Assembly: GCA_041650375.1 (NCBI GenBank)
Contig: JBAZLH010000002.1
Location: forward strand, 1-64,000
Origin: UBA6220 sp041650375
GTDB lineage: Bacteria; Patescibacteriota; Minisyncoccia; Minisyncoccales; Minisyncoccaceae
Direction of reading: 5' to 3'
Length of the DNA: 64,000 nt
Shown: in pieces, positions 38,254 to 46,558 of the stretch
How positions within the stretch are numbered: position 1 is the first letter of the stretch
How the letters are laid out: each line of letters begins with the position of its first letter
The notes under the pieces: model-generated
What the model was told of the DNA's origin: nothing
Databases searched by the model: none
The model's input: the letters and a program-made list of their open reading frames with translations, nothing else
Made by a program: the position numbers and the translations under genes

Positions 38254-38961
38254 CTAACGGATTTTAAATATTTTAAACAACCCCACTACTTCTTTTTTTA
38301 TTTCCTCCAAGTCTTTATCTTCAAACGGCTTAGCGTCCGCTAAGCCTGGATCAATCACACCCTTTTCTCCGTGAAAGCGCTGCAAGAAATATTTTTCCGC
38401 AGGCGCAATGTCTTTCGCCATTTGAATGATATCTTGTTTGGAATGCAGCTTTGTGACTATTGTTGACCGGAATTCGTAATCAATGCCGGAATTTTTTATT
38501 ATCTCAATTGATTTTCTGATTTTTTCCAAAGGTATGCCGACACCGTTGGCTTGATTGTATTTTTCTTGGCTCAAAGGCGCTTTAATGTCCATGGCGACAT
38601 AATCAACCAATTTTTCATCAATCAGCTTTTGGAGCATTTCTGGGTTGCTGCCGTTGGTATCCAATTTAATTAAAAAACCGAGTGCTTTTATTTTTTGGCA
38701 CAACTCGGGCAAATCCGGGTTAACGGTCGGCTCGCCTCCGCACAAAACAACTCCATCCAACAATCCTTTTCTTTCTTGCAAAAAAGAAAACAAATAATCT
38801 TCGCTGATTCGCGGCTGGTTTTTTATTTCTGTTTCCAATACCAATTCTTTGGAATAACAAAACGGGCACCTGAAATTGCATCCCGACAAAAAAACAGTGC
38901 AAGCAACATTGCCCGGATAATCAACCAAAGTAACTTTTTGCAATCCCCCGATTATTATCAT
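38254..38961 (-). CDS. nrdG: Anaerobic ribonucleotide reductase activating protein NrdG
   Basis: 235 residues. The radical SAM motif CNFRCPFC (C-x3-C-x2-C) follows VDYPGNVACTVFLSG. GVVLCGGEPTVNPDLPELCQ is the SAM-binding GGE motif, and YVAMDIKAPLS and FRSTIVTKLHSKQDI are typical of the NrdG2 type. The enzyme generates the glycyl radical on NrdD. Last gene of the nrdD / glycyl-radical mini-protein / nrdG unit. A large inverted repeat lies just before its start. Confidence 0.94.
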   Translation of the reverse strand: MIIIGGLQKVTLVDYPGNVACTVFLSGCNFRCPFCYSKELVLETEIKNQPRISEDYLFSFLQERKGLLDGVVLCGGEPTVNPDLPELCQKIKALGFLIKLDTNGSNPEMLQKLIDEKLVDYVAMDIKAPLSQEKYNQANGVGIPLEKIRKSIEIIKNSGIDYEFRSTIVTKLHSKQDIIQMAKDIAPAEKYFLQRFHGEKGVIDPGLADAKPFEDKDLEEIKKEVVGLFKIFKIR

Positions 38962-38973
38962 TTATATTAAAAA

Positions 38974-39028
38974 GTTGTTTAAATTATGTTGGTCGGACGC
39001 ATTGAACGAACAACATAATTTAAACAAC
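38974..39028 (-). promoter_or_regulatory. 18-bp perfect inverted repeat between the mini glycyl-radical gene and nrdG
   Basis: GTTGTTTAAATTATGTTG / CAACATAATTTAAACAAC with a 19-nt loop. On the minus strand it is followed by TTTTT, so it could end or attenuate the transcript before nrdG. It fills almost the whole gap between the two genes. Confidence 0.65.
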
Positions 39029-39045
39029 AAATATCTTTAACGCGC

Positions 39046-39330
39046 TTAAATATCTTTGATATCAAAGTCCCGTCGGTTCTTGAATTCTTCCTGCTTGCCT
39101 TCGTTCCATTGCGACACCGGCCTCAAATAGCCGACAACTCGCGAATAAACTTCGGTTTCCTTATAGTTTTTCAAGCTTTTGTCTTTAGCAAAACAATCAT
39201 TGCATTTAAAAATAGACTTATCCGTGCCGTCTTCCAGCTTGTATTTTAACAGCTGGCCGTTGACTATTTCGTTCTCAGCGCTGATATTTATCGCGCAGCC
39301 GCAGTCATGGCAAAAAAAGTTTGGTTCCAT
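39046..39330 (-). CDS. Stand-alone NrdD-type glycyl-radical domain with zinc ribbon
   Basis: 94 residues. Residues 1-50 hold two CxxC pairs (C7/C10 in FFCHDCGCA, C43/C46 in FKCNDCFAK), a zinc ribbon. Residues 60-90 repeat the C-terminal glycyl-radical segment of NrdD: EVYSRVVGYLRPVSQWNEGK is shared exactly, with the radical Gly expected at G67. It has no catalytic barrel, so it cannot be a reductase alone. The obvious parallel is GrcA (YfiD), a small glycyl-radical protein that replaces the damaged C-terminus of pyruvate formate-lyase. It lies 17 nt after nrdD in the same unit. Function by analogy only. Confidence 0.85.
   Translation of the reverse strand: MEPNFFCHDCGCAINISAENEIVNGQLLKYKLEDGTDKSIFKCNDCFAKDKSLKNYKETEVYSRVVGYLRPVSQWNEGKQEEFKNRRDFDIKDI
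39095..39154. repeat. 60-bp perfect repeat, copy in the glycyl-radical mini-gene
   Basis: Identical base for base to 39418-39477 inside nrdD, including every synonymous position. It covers the codons for EVYSRVVGYLRPVSQWNEGK. Confidence 0.97.
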
Positions 39331-39347
39331 GTTTTTTTAGTCAGTTA

Positions 39348-41477
39348 TTATTTTGAATTAACTTTGGCTAACGATGCTTTAACTTTAAATTCTTTCCTTT
39401 CTTTAAATTCTTGCTGTTTGCCTTCGTTCCATTGCGACACCGGCCTCAAATAGCCGACAACTCGCGAATAAACTTCGCAAGGCTGCTCAATCGTGCATTT
39501 CGGGCAAGTAAAGTGCTTACCGGAAATATATCCGTGCGTCGGGCAGATGGAGAAAGTCGGAGTAATGGTAATATACGGCAGCCGATTTTTTTCAAAAATC
39601 TTTTTTACCAAGCTCTTCACGGTTTCAATATCGCTGATTTCTTCTCCCACAAAAATATGTTCAACCGTGCCGCCTGTGTATTTGCATTGGATTTCATCTT
39701 GCAATTTCAATTCTTCAAAAATATCATCCGTAAAATTAACCGGCAATTGCGTGGAGTTGGTGTAATAAGGAACTTTTTTCGTTCCGGCGGTAACAATGTC
39801 CGGATAAATTTTCCTGTCTTTTTGCGCCAAACGATAAGCCGTTGATTCGGCAGGCGTGGCCTCCAAGTTATAAATATTTCCCGTTTCGGTTTGGTATCCC
39901 ACCAAACGTTCCCGCATAAAGTCCATTAATTCCAAAGCCAATGTTTTTCCTTTTTTTGAACCGACCCCCTCGCCAATGAAATTAAGCAAAGCCTCGTTCA
40001 TTCCCGACAAGCCGATCGTTGAAAAATGGTTGGCAAAATATTGGTCTTTGGCTTTTTTAACGCTTTCCAAATAGTGCCTGGAATAAGGATACAATCCTTT
40101 GGCAGTAAAATCTTCAATTGTTTTTCTCTTTATCTCCAAACTTTCCTTGGCAATGTCCATCACCTTGCCCAAGCGTTCCAAGAATTCTTTTTTGGTTTTA
40201 GACAAATAACCGATTCTCGGCAAATTAATGGTGACCACGCCGATACTGCCGGTTAAAGAACCTGAACCGAATAAGCCTCCGCCGCCGCGGTTGCTTAGCT
40301 CGTTTAAATCAAGGCGGAGGCGGCAGCACATCGACCTCACGTCTTCAGGCTTCATTTCCGAATTTATGTAATTGGCGAAATAATTTATTCCATACTTGGC
40401 GGATGCTTCAAACAAAGAATCCAAATTTGGGTCTTCCCAAGGAAAATCTTTGGTGATATTAATGGTTGGAATCGGGAAAGAAAACGGACGGCCGCTCCTG
40501 TCTCCCTTTATCATGGTGGTGTAAAACGCTTTAACCAACATTTTCATTTCCTCGGAGAATTCACTGTAATTTTCTTTTTGCGGCATGCCGGAGATAATCA
40601 CGGGCTGGTTCGCGAACACCGCGGACGGCTTCAAGTCCAAAGTAATGTTCGTGAACGGGCACTGGAAACCGACCCTCGTTGGCACAGACATATTATACAT
40701 AAACTCTTGGATTGCTTGTTCCACTTGCGCGTAACTAAGGTTGTCATAGCGGATAAACGGAGCCAGCAACGTGTCAAAATTGGAAAATGAAACCGCTCCG
40801 GCCGCTTCGCCCTGAAGAGTGTACATAAAGTTTACGATTTGCCCCAAGGCTGACCGGAAATGCTTGGGCGGGCTTGATTCCACTTTTCCCATTACGCCGC
40901 CAAAACCCCGCAATAATAAATCATATAAATCCCAGCCAACGCAATAACAAGACAGCGTGTCCAAATTGTGCAAGTGGATATCGCCGGATTCGTTCGCTTC
41001 CCTTACCTCCTTGGGATAAACTTTATTCAACCAATATTTTTTTACGATATAACTTACACCGTAATGGTTTAATCCTTGCAAAGAAAAAGTCATATTGGAA
41101 TTCTCCTGCACCTCCCAGTCCATTTTTTCCAAATAATCGTCAACTCGGTCCACGGCCGCTTCGCTGATGGATTGCGCTTCCCTGATTTTTCTTCTTTGTT
41201 CGCGGTAAAGAATGAAAGCTTTCGCCGGCTCAACTTCGCCCTCCAAAATCAAAACCTCCTCAATGATGTCTTGAATCTGCTCAACATGGGGCCTCTCGCC
41301 TTGTCGAAATCTTCTGTTTAAAATTTCAACAACTTTATTGGAAATTTTTTTGGTTTTTTCCCCATTACCCTTTTTGGTGGCTGTAATGGTTTTAAATACG
41401 GCATTCACTATTTTTTCCGGGTTAAAATCAACTATATCGCCGTTCCTTTTTTCTACTTTTAAAATTTTGTTAATCAT
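39348..41477 (-). CDS. nrdD: Class III anaerobic ribonucleoside-triphosphate reductase NrdD
   Basis: 709 residues. An ATP-cone occupies the first 95 or so (LKVEKRNGDIVDFNPEKIVN). The ten-stranded barrel has HLHNLDTLSCYCVGWDL, RVGFQCPFTNITLDL and SMCCRLRLDLNELSNRGGGG. The C-terminus holds CPTHGYISGKHFTCPKC (zinc site) and the glycyl-radical motif SRVVGY with G675. It makes dNTPs without oxygen and needs NrdG. First gene of the unit. Its 3' end contains the 60-bp sequence duplicated in the next gene. Confidence 0.96.
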   Translation of the reverse strand: MINKILKVEKRNGDIVDFNPEKIVNAVFKTITATKKGNGEKTKKISNKVVEILNRRFRQGERPHVEQIQDIIEEVLILEGEVEPAKAFILYREQRRKIREAQSISEAAVDRVDDYLEKMDWEVQENSNMTFSLQGLNHYGVSYIVKKYWLNKVYPKEVREANESGDIHLHNLDTLSCYCVGWDLYDLLLRGFGGVMGKVESSPPKHFRSALGQIVNFMYTLQGEAAGAVSFSNFDTLLAPFIRYDNLSYAQVEQAIQEFMYNMSVPTRVGFQCPFTNITLDLKPSAVFANQPVIISGMPQKENYSEFSEEMKMLVKAFYTTMIKGDRSGRPFSFPIPTINITKDFPWEDPNLDSLFEASAKYGINYFANYINSEMKPEDVRSMCCRLRLDLNELSNRGGGGLFGSGSLTGSIGVVTINLPRIGYLSKTKKEFLERLGKVMDIAKESLEIKRKTIEDFTAKGLYPYSRHYLESVKKAKDQYFANHFSTIGLSGMNEALLNFIGEGVGSKKGKTLALELMDFMRERLVGYQTETGNIYNLEATPAESTAYRLAQKDRKIYPDIVTAGTKKVPYYTNSTQLPVNFTDDIFEELKLQDEIQCKYTGGTVEHIFVGEEISDIETVKSLVKKIFEKNRLPYITITPTFSICPTHGYISGKHFTCPKCTIEQPCEVYSRVVGYLRPVSQWNEGKQQEFKERKEFKVKASLAKVNSK
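39418..39477. repeat. 60-bp perfect repeat, copy in nrdD
   Basis: Partner of 39095-39154; encodes the glycyl-radical loop of NrdD. Confidence 0.97.
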
Positions 41478-41587
41478 GTTGAGTTCGTTCTAATCCTCTC
41501 GCAATTGCTGTCAGCCTTGACACCCACTAAAGAAGATTTGGTTAATTATTTATTATTTTGTTTTTTATTAATTATTTGATTTAAGCC

Positions 41588-42523
41588 TCATTTATCGCTG
41601 CTGGTCGCGATAATCGTAATTCTGATTTCATCTTTTTTGAGCGTGTTGTCAAAACAAGCCCCAAAAATTATCTTAGCGGATGGCGATACTTTCTTTCTGA
41701 TGGCTTCCGCTATTTTTTTTACCTCAGAAAGATATACATTGTCCGCTCCGGAAGACACATTAAACAGGATTCCATTCGTTTTTTCCAAAGAAAAATTATT
41801 AATCGGCGAATAAATCGCTTTATCAATGGCCTTTAATATCCTATCTTTGCCCTCAGCGCGGCCAATGCCGAAATAAGCCGTTCCCCCTTTCCTCAAAACT
41901 TCTTTTATGTCCGCGAAATCAACGTTTAATATGCCCGGATTCAAAATAACGTTACTGATGCTCTCCACGGCTTCTTTCAAGAGCTCATCGCACTTGGCAA
42001 ACGCTTCTTCCACCGATGCTTTCGCGGGAACCAATTCCATCAGCTTATCATTGGGAATGATAACAACCGTATCAATAAATTTTTCCAATTCCTCCAGGCT
42101 GTTTTGCGCTATTTTTTTCCTTTTCTTCCCTTCAAAGGAAAAAGGCATGGTCACGACGCCGATTGTCAGTATTCCGTTCTTCTTCGCCATTTCCGCAATC
42201 ACGGGTGTCGCGCCCGAACCCGTGCCTCCGCCCAACCCCGCGGTTAAAAAAATTATATCTGCGTCTTTCAATAAATCTTCTATCTCTTTAAAATTTTCTT
42301 TAGCTGACAACGCGCCGATTTCCGGTTTCATTCCCGCTCCCAATCCTTTGGTGGTTTTTTCTCCGATCCTTAATTTCACGTGCGCGTCTTTCTTTTTTAA
42401 ATCTTGCGCATCCGTATTAACGCTAATAAGTTCAACATTTTTAATATTCGCCGATATCAACCTGAAAATAGTATTGCATCCCGCTCCCCCAATCCCGATA
42501 ACTTTTATTTTTGTTGAATTCAT
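41588..42523 (-). CDS. ftsZ: Cell division GTPase FtsZ, core domain only
   Basis: 311 residues. IKVIGIGGAGCNTI at the N-terminus, the tubulin signature GLGGGTGSGATPVIAE, T7-loop NPGILNVDFADIKEVLRKGG, and the C-terminal sheet FGACFDNTLKKDEIRITIIA. The protein ends right after the core (TSSDK), so the variable linker and the conserved C-terminal peptide that binds FtsA and other partners in most bacteria are missing. TGA is the stop. It is seven nt after ftsA, in a ybeY-ftsA-ftsZ unit. Confidence 0.96.
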   Translation of the reverse strand: MNSTKIKVIGIGGAGCNTIFRLISANIKNVELISVNTDAQDLKKKDAHVKLRIGEKTTKGLGAGMKPEIGALSAKENFKEIEDLLKDADIIFLTAGLGGGTGSGATPVIAEMAKKNGILTIGVVTMPFSFEGKKRKKIAQNSLEELEKFIDTVVIIPNDKLMELVPAKASVEEAFAKCDELLKEAVESISNVILNPGILNVDFADIKEVLRKGGTAYFGIGRAEGKDRILKAIDKAIYSPINNFSLEKTNGILFNVSSGADNVYLSEVKKIAEAIRKKVSPSAKIIFGACFDNTLKKDEIRITIIATSSDK

Positions 42524-42530
42524 TTTTCTT

Positions 42531-43889
42531 TTACGGCACTAAATTCTTGATAAAGTTTCCTATTTTTGAAAATATTTTTCCGATTCCGCTTTCTTCCCTG
42601 CCAAAATCCGATTGCCCGTTTTCTTCTTCATAATCATCCATCACTAAGCCGCAGGCCGTGGAAAAACACGGATCCATAATCTGCTGGCTGAATTCTTTCG
42701 GATAGCCGATTCGGCAAGGCAAATTAAATTCTTTTTTCGCCAGTTCCACCATTCCGGGCAATTTCGCTCCGCCGCCCGTTAAAACTATTCCGCCAGGTAA
42801 TAAGCCTTGCTTCCCCACTTTTTTAATTTCATTGTTCACCAAATCGTAAATTTCACTCACCCTGGCGTCAATTATTTTTTTCAAATTTTTTCTGTCAAAA
42901 ACCAAATAATTGGCCTTGTCTTTCTTTATTTTCGGCTGAGCCTTGGCTTTTTTTTGGTTTGGGTTGATTGTTTCAAAAAAATTGTCTTCAATATCGTCGT
43001 TTTCCGGCTCTTCACCGGCATTAAACGCGGATAAGTCTATTTCAATCTTTTTCGGCCCGACTGAATCGCTTTGCGAGCAACTGCCGTATTCTTTTTTAAT
43101 CTTTTCCGCCACTTCTATCTCTGTTTTAAAGCCAATGGCGATATCATTGGTAATATTGGCCGAACCGACCGGAAATACGGTTAAATTCAAGAGTTTTCCC
43201 TCTTCGTAGATGCTTACGCCGGTAGTTGAAGCTCCAATGTTTACGAGCGCCACGCCCAATTCTTTTTGTTGCGGAGTTAAAACCGAGCGCGCGTCGGCCA
43301 CGGGCGAAGCAATCACGTTTTCAATATCAATCTCCACTCCGGCGCCGGACACGGCTTCAATAACATTGTCCAAGTCTGAAGAAAAAACAGACAACAGGTA
43401 CGCTTCCAATTCCAGGCGGGCGCTGTGTAAATTTAAAGGGTCCTTCACGTCGCGCTCTCCGTCTAAAATCCATTCTTTGGGAAACACTTCCAAAATTTCT
43501 TTATTCGCAGATTGTAAATTCATGGCGCGGGCATTTTGATAAATCCTATCAACATCTTCTTGCGAAACTTTTTGGTCCGCCCTTCCCACAATAATCAGGC
43601 CGCGGCTCGGCAATAATTGTAACTTGCTTCCATTGATGCTCACGTAAAAATCAGCAGTTCCCGATTTTTTTTGCCCTTGAATTTGTTCCGCCCTTTCCAC
43701 CAGCCCTTGGAGTTTTTTTACGACTTCAGCGGCGCTTCTGATTCTTCCTTTCTGGACTCCGTTTGATTTAATTTTATCAAAAAAAACAATATCCAAGATC
43801 TTGCCGGTATCAACATCTTTTTTTACGGCTAAAATTTTGATAGTATCGGTGCCGATATCTATCCCGGTAGTGATTTGCGTTTTAGCCAT
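42531..43889 (-). CDS. ftsA: Cell division protein FtsA
   Basis: 452 residues. Actin-like fold: TTGIDIGTDTIKILAVKK (phosphate 1), the SHS2 1C domain region around DFYVSINGSKLQLLPSRGLI, VALVNIGASTTGVSIYEEGK (phosphate 2) and GIVLTGGGAKLPGMVELAKK (adenosine). A charged insertion of about 55 residues (GEEPENDDIEDNF and on to QPKIKKDKANY) lies inside domain 2. The C-terminal GIGKIFSKIGNFIKNLVP is an amphipathic membrane-targeting helix. Anchors FtsZ to the membrane. Confidence 0.95.
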   Translation of the reverse strand: MAKTQITTGIDIGTDTIKILAVKKDVDTGKILDIVFFDKIKSNGVQKGRIRSAAEVVKKLQGLVERAEQIQGQKKSGTADFYVSINGSKLQLLPSRGLIIVGRADQKVSQEDVDRIYQNARAMNLQSANKEILEVFPKEWILDGERDVKDPLNLHSARLELEAYLLSVFSSDLDNVIEAVSGAGVEIDIENVIASPVADARSVLTPQQKELGVALVNIGASTTGVSIYEEGKLLNLTVFPVGSANITNDIAIGFKTEIEVAEKIKKEYGSCSQSDSVGPKKIEIDLSAFNAGEEPENDDIEDNFFETINPNQKKAKAQPKIKKDKANYLVFDRKNLKKIIDARVSEIYDLVNNEIKKVGKQGLLPGGIVLTGGGAKLPGMVELAKKEFNLPCRIGYPKEFSQQIMDPCFSTACGLVMDDYEEENGQSDFGREESGIGKIFSKIGNFIKNLVP

Positions 43890-43893
43890 GATA

Positions 43894-44358
43894 TTAATTA
43901 TTGTTTATTTTTTTAGTATTAAAATTAAACAAGGATAAATACTCCTCTTGCTTTTGAAACATTTTTTTCGCCTCTACTCCCCCTTCTTCGTGCTCATAAC
44001 CAAGAAGATGAAGCATCGCGTGCGCGAGAACTCTCGCCAATTCTTTTTCAAACAGTTCTTTCGCTTGCTTAGCGTTCTTTTGGACTACGCTTGGGCAAAT
44101 AATAATCTCCGATTCCGAAAAATATTCCGGTTTTTGCTTTTTTTCAATCAACTCCCCGAAGGAAAGCACGTCGGTCGGGCTGTTTTCTCTCCTGTATTGC
44201 TTATTTATCTTTTTTATTTCACCGGCATCAACCAGAGCAATCGATAAATTTATTTTTGCGCTGATTTTTTCCTTCAACAAGATTTTTTTAACAACATTTT
44301 TTAAAAATTTCTCGTCGATTTTTTTAAACTCGGTGGTGGTATTATTAATTGCAACCAT
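43894..44358 (-). CDS. ybeY: Endoribonuclease YbeY (rRNA maturation)
   Basis: 154 residues. Zinc motif HAMLHLLGYEHEEG (HxxxHxxGYxH) near residue 115, and YRRENSPTDVLSFGE in the middle, both diagnostic. YbeY processes the 16S rRNA 3' end and takes part in ribosome quality control. First gene of the ybeY-ftsA-ftsZ unit (gaps of 4 and 7 nt). Confidence 0.95.
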   Translation of the reverse strand: MVAINNTTTEFKKIDEKFLKNVVKKILLKEKISAKINLSIALVDAGEIKKINKQYRRENSPTDVLSFGELIEKKQKPEYFSESEIIICPSVVQKNAKQAKELFEKELARVLAHAMLHLLGYEHEEGGVEAKKMFQKQEEYLSLFNFNTKKINNN

Positions 44359-44489
44359 TTTGTATTACTATTTTACTAAATAAAAAAAATTAACGCAAGT
44401 TTACAAAAACGCGGAAAAAATTTCTAATTTTAAACGCTTGAAATACGCGGTTTAAGCCCTTATTCTTATGGTTTTTTTGTTTAAAATTA

Positions 44490-44519
44490 AAAAAACCGCC
44501 CAAGTTGGCGGATTTTTTT
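44490..44519. terminator. Bidirectional terminator after the lepB-hisS-rpsU-yqeY operon
   Basis: AAAAAAACCGCC-CAAGTT-GGCGGATTTTTTT, 28 nt beyond the yqeY stop. The remainder of 44359-44546 shows no gene. Confidence 0.85.
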
Positions 44520-44546
44520 ATAAAAATTATATTTTTTGCCTGAATT

Positions 44547-45044
44547 TTAATTTCCAAGAAGCTCTTTCACGATTTTACTGACCAAATACCCGTCGGCGCG
44601 CCCTTTTGTTTGCGGAATTATTTCTTTCATTAAAATTCCAATATCTTTTTGCCCCTTCGCTCCGGTTTTCACAACAGCATCCGTGACTATTTTTCTTATT
44701 TCAGTTTCGGTTAATTCCACGGGCAAATATTTTTTTAAAATTTCCAATTCTTTTTCTTCTCTTTCCAATAAATCCGGGCGGCCGCCTTCTTCAAAACTGA
44801 AAATGCTGTCTCTTCTTTTCTTCGCTTCGGAAACAATCACTTCCGCCACCTCGTCTTCGGTTAATTGTTCCCTTCGGTCCAAATCCAAAGAGCTTAAATT
44901 CGGCTCATGGGCGCCCACATACAAACGTTTATCTTTTTGTTTGTTAACGATAGCCGACAAAACCATTCGCAAAACCGACGTCCTTATTTCGTCTTTGGCT
45001 TTTTGCGACTCCATTAAATCTTTTTTGATATCTTCAATGGACAT
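44547..45044 (-). CDS. yqeY: GatB/YqeY domain protein
   Basis: 165 residues, full length for YqeY: MSIEDIKKDLMESQKAKDEI, TSVLRMVLSAIVNKQKDKR, EVIVSEAKKRRDSIFSFEEG, RPDLLEREEKELEILKKYLP and MKEIIPQTKGRADGYLVSKI. The domain is shared with the tail of GatB and binds tRNA; its role as a separate protein is unclear. It commonly neighbours rpsU, as here (11-nt gap). Confidence 0.93.
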   Translation of the reverse strand: MSIEDIKKDLMESQKAKDEIRTSVLRMVLSAIVNKQKDKRLYVGAHEPNLSSLDLDRREQLTEDEVAEVIVSEAKKRRDSIFSFEEGGRPDLLEREEKELEILKKYLPVELTETEIRKIVTDAVVKTGAKGQKDIGILMKEIIPQTKGRADGYLVSKIVKELLGN

Positions 45045-45055
45045 TTGCGTTAAAA

Positions 45056-45262
45056 TTATTTACCTAACTTTTTTAATTTAAGAAACTCTTTCTTTTTCGC
45101 TTCCCTTACCAAGGCGGCGCGTTGTTGCAAGTTTTCGCTCTTCTCTCTTTTGGCGAATTTTCTTTTTCTCGCTTCAATCAGCACTCCGCTTTTTTGCACG
45201 GCTTTGGTAAAACGATAAACTAAAGATTGTGAAGTTTCCCTTTGTTGTTTTTGGATTTTCAT
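45056..45262 (-). CDS. rpsU: Ribosomal protein bS21
   Basis: 68 residues, strongly basic. RETSQSLVYRFTKAVQKSGV with the later ARKRKFAKREKS matches bS21 (small-subunit protein near the mRNA 3' platform, involved in Shine-Dalgarno recognition). Its order with hisS (5-nt gap) and yqeY supports the call. Confidence 0.85.
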   Translation of the reverse strand: MKIQKQQRETSQSLVYRFTKAVQKSGVLIEARKRKFAKREKSENLQQRAALVREAKKKEFLKLKKLGK

Positions 45263-45267
45263 TTTAT

Positions 45268-46557
45268 CTAGTTTTCTTTTAACCTTTGTTTAATTTCTTT
45301 TATTATTTCTTCTTGTTTAACTTCCGACTGCTTGCCGGTTTCCATATTTCTCATCATTACCGTTCCCTGGATCGCTTCTTTTTGCCCGATGATTAAAACA
45401 TTATCAATACCGAGCTTGCTTGCCAAACCAAGTTGGGCTTTCAAAGAATCTTTGCTGAACGATTCGGCCACCTTGATATTGGCGCGCCTTAAATCTTCCA
45501 TAATCGCCAAGCTTCTTTTTTTCGCCAACGGGCTTATCTGCGCCAAAAATACTTGCGAAGGCGTAAAGGGTTTGAATTTATATTCCCTGGCCTTCATTAA
45601 AGCGATTATCCTTTCAATTCCTCCGGCTGTTCCGCAGGCCGGCACGGCATTATTATTCCCCAGTATCTTGGCTAAATTATCATATCTTCCCCCGCCTGAC
45701 AAGGAGCCTTGGTTTTTTTGTTCTAAATCCGTGGATTCTATTTCAAAAACCGTTTTACTGTAATAGTCCAAGCCCCGCACCAATCCCGAGTCCAATATAT
45801 ACGGTATTTTCAGCTCTTCCAGGTATTCCAGCACTTCTTTGAAGTGGGCATGGCAATCTTCGCAAAGAAAATCCACGCTTTGCGGCGCATCCGCCAAAAT
45901 TTCGCGGCATTTTTCATTTTTGCAGTCCAAAATCCTCAAAGGATTGGTTTTAAACCGTTTTTGGCAATCGCGGCAAAGCCCTGTTTTTTTTGATTTTAAA
46001 AACTTATTCAATGTTTTCCTATATTCCGGGCGGCACGCGTCATCACCAATAGAATTAATTTTCATCACCAAGTCGCCCAATTTCAATTCTTGTAAAATCG
46101 CGTAATTAATGGAAATAAGTTCCGCGTCCGCGACAGCGTCTCTCTCTCCCAAAATTTCTCCTCCAAATTGGTGGAATTCCCTGTACCTTCCGGCTTGCGG
46201 GCGCTCGTGCCTAAAAAATGGGCCGCAATACCAAACTTTAATCGGCTGAGGCATAGATTGCATCCCGTGCTGGAGATAAGCCCTCATTATCGGCGCCGTG
46301 CCTTCCGGCCTTAAAGTTAAAATATCTTTTCCGCCTTTGGTTTTAAAAGTATACATTTCCTTTTCCACAATATCCGTGCCCTGGCCCACTCCCCGATAAA
46401 ATAAGTCGGCCGGCTCCAAAATCGGCGTATCTATTTTTTTGAAATGATAAAATTCAAAAACTTTTTTGGCCGCCTCAAATACCGCTTCATAGTACGGCTG
46501 GTCTTCGGGTAAAATATCGTGCATCCCTTGCGGATTTTGAAATTTTATCTTGCTCAT
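45268..46557 (-). CDS. hisS: Histidyl-tRNA synthetase
   Basis: 429 residues. Class II motifs: motif 1 FKKIDTPILEPADLF, motif 2 CGPFFRHERPQAGRYREFHQ, histidine motifs GLVRGLDYYSKTVFE and motif 3 GGRYDNLAKILG...GGIERI. A Cys-rich insertion (CRDCQKRFKTN, LDCKNEKC, LCEDCHAHF) forms a small zinc-binding domain, as in many HisS. C-terminal anticodon-binding domain from about 330. One nt separates it from lepB. Confidence 0.97.
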   Translation of the reverse strand: MSKIKFQNPQGMHDILPEDQPYYEAVFEAAKKVFEFYHFKKIDTPILEPADLFYRGVGQGTDIVEKEMYTFKTKGGKDILTLRPEGTAPIMRAYLQHGMQSMPQPIKVWYCGPFFRHERPQAGRYREFHQFGGEILGERDAVADAELISINYAILQELKLGDLVMKINSIGDDACRPEYRKTLNKFLKSKKTGLCRDCQKRFKTNPLRILDCKNEKCREILADAPQSVDFLCEDCHAHFKEVLEYLEELKIPYILDSGLVRGLDYYSKTVFEIESTDLEQKNQGSLSGGGRYDNLAKILGNNNAVPACGTAGGIERIIALMKAREYKFKPFTPSQVFLAQISPLAKKRSLAIMEDLRRANIKVAESFSKDSLKAQLGLASKLGIDNVLIIGQKEAIQGTVMMRNMETGKQSEVKQEEIIKEIKQRLKEN

Positions 46558-46558
46558 A

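Noticed and set aside
41478..41587. Riboswitch or NrdR box before nrdD
   Set aside because: A small dyad (GTCAAGGCTGAC) is present, but it does not match the NrdR consensus and no riboswitch core was seen.
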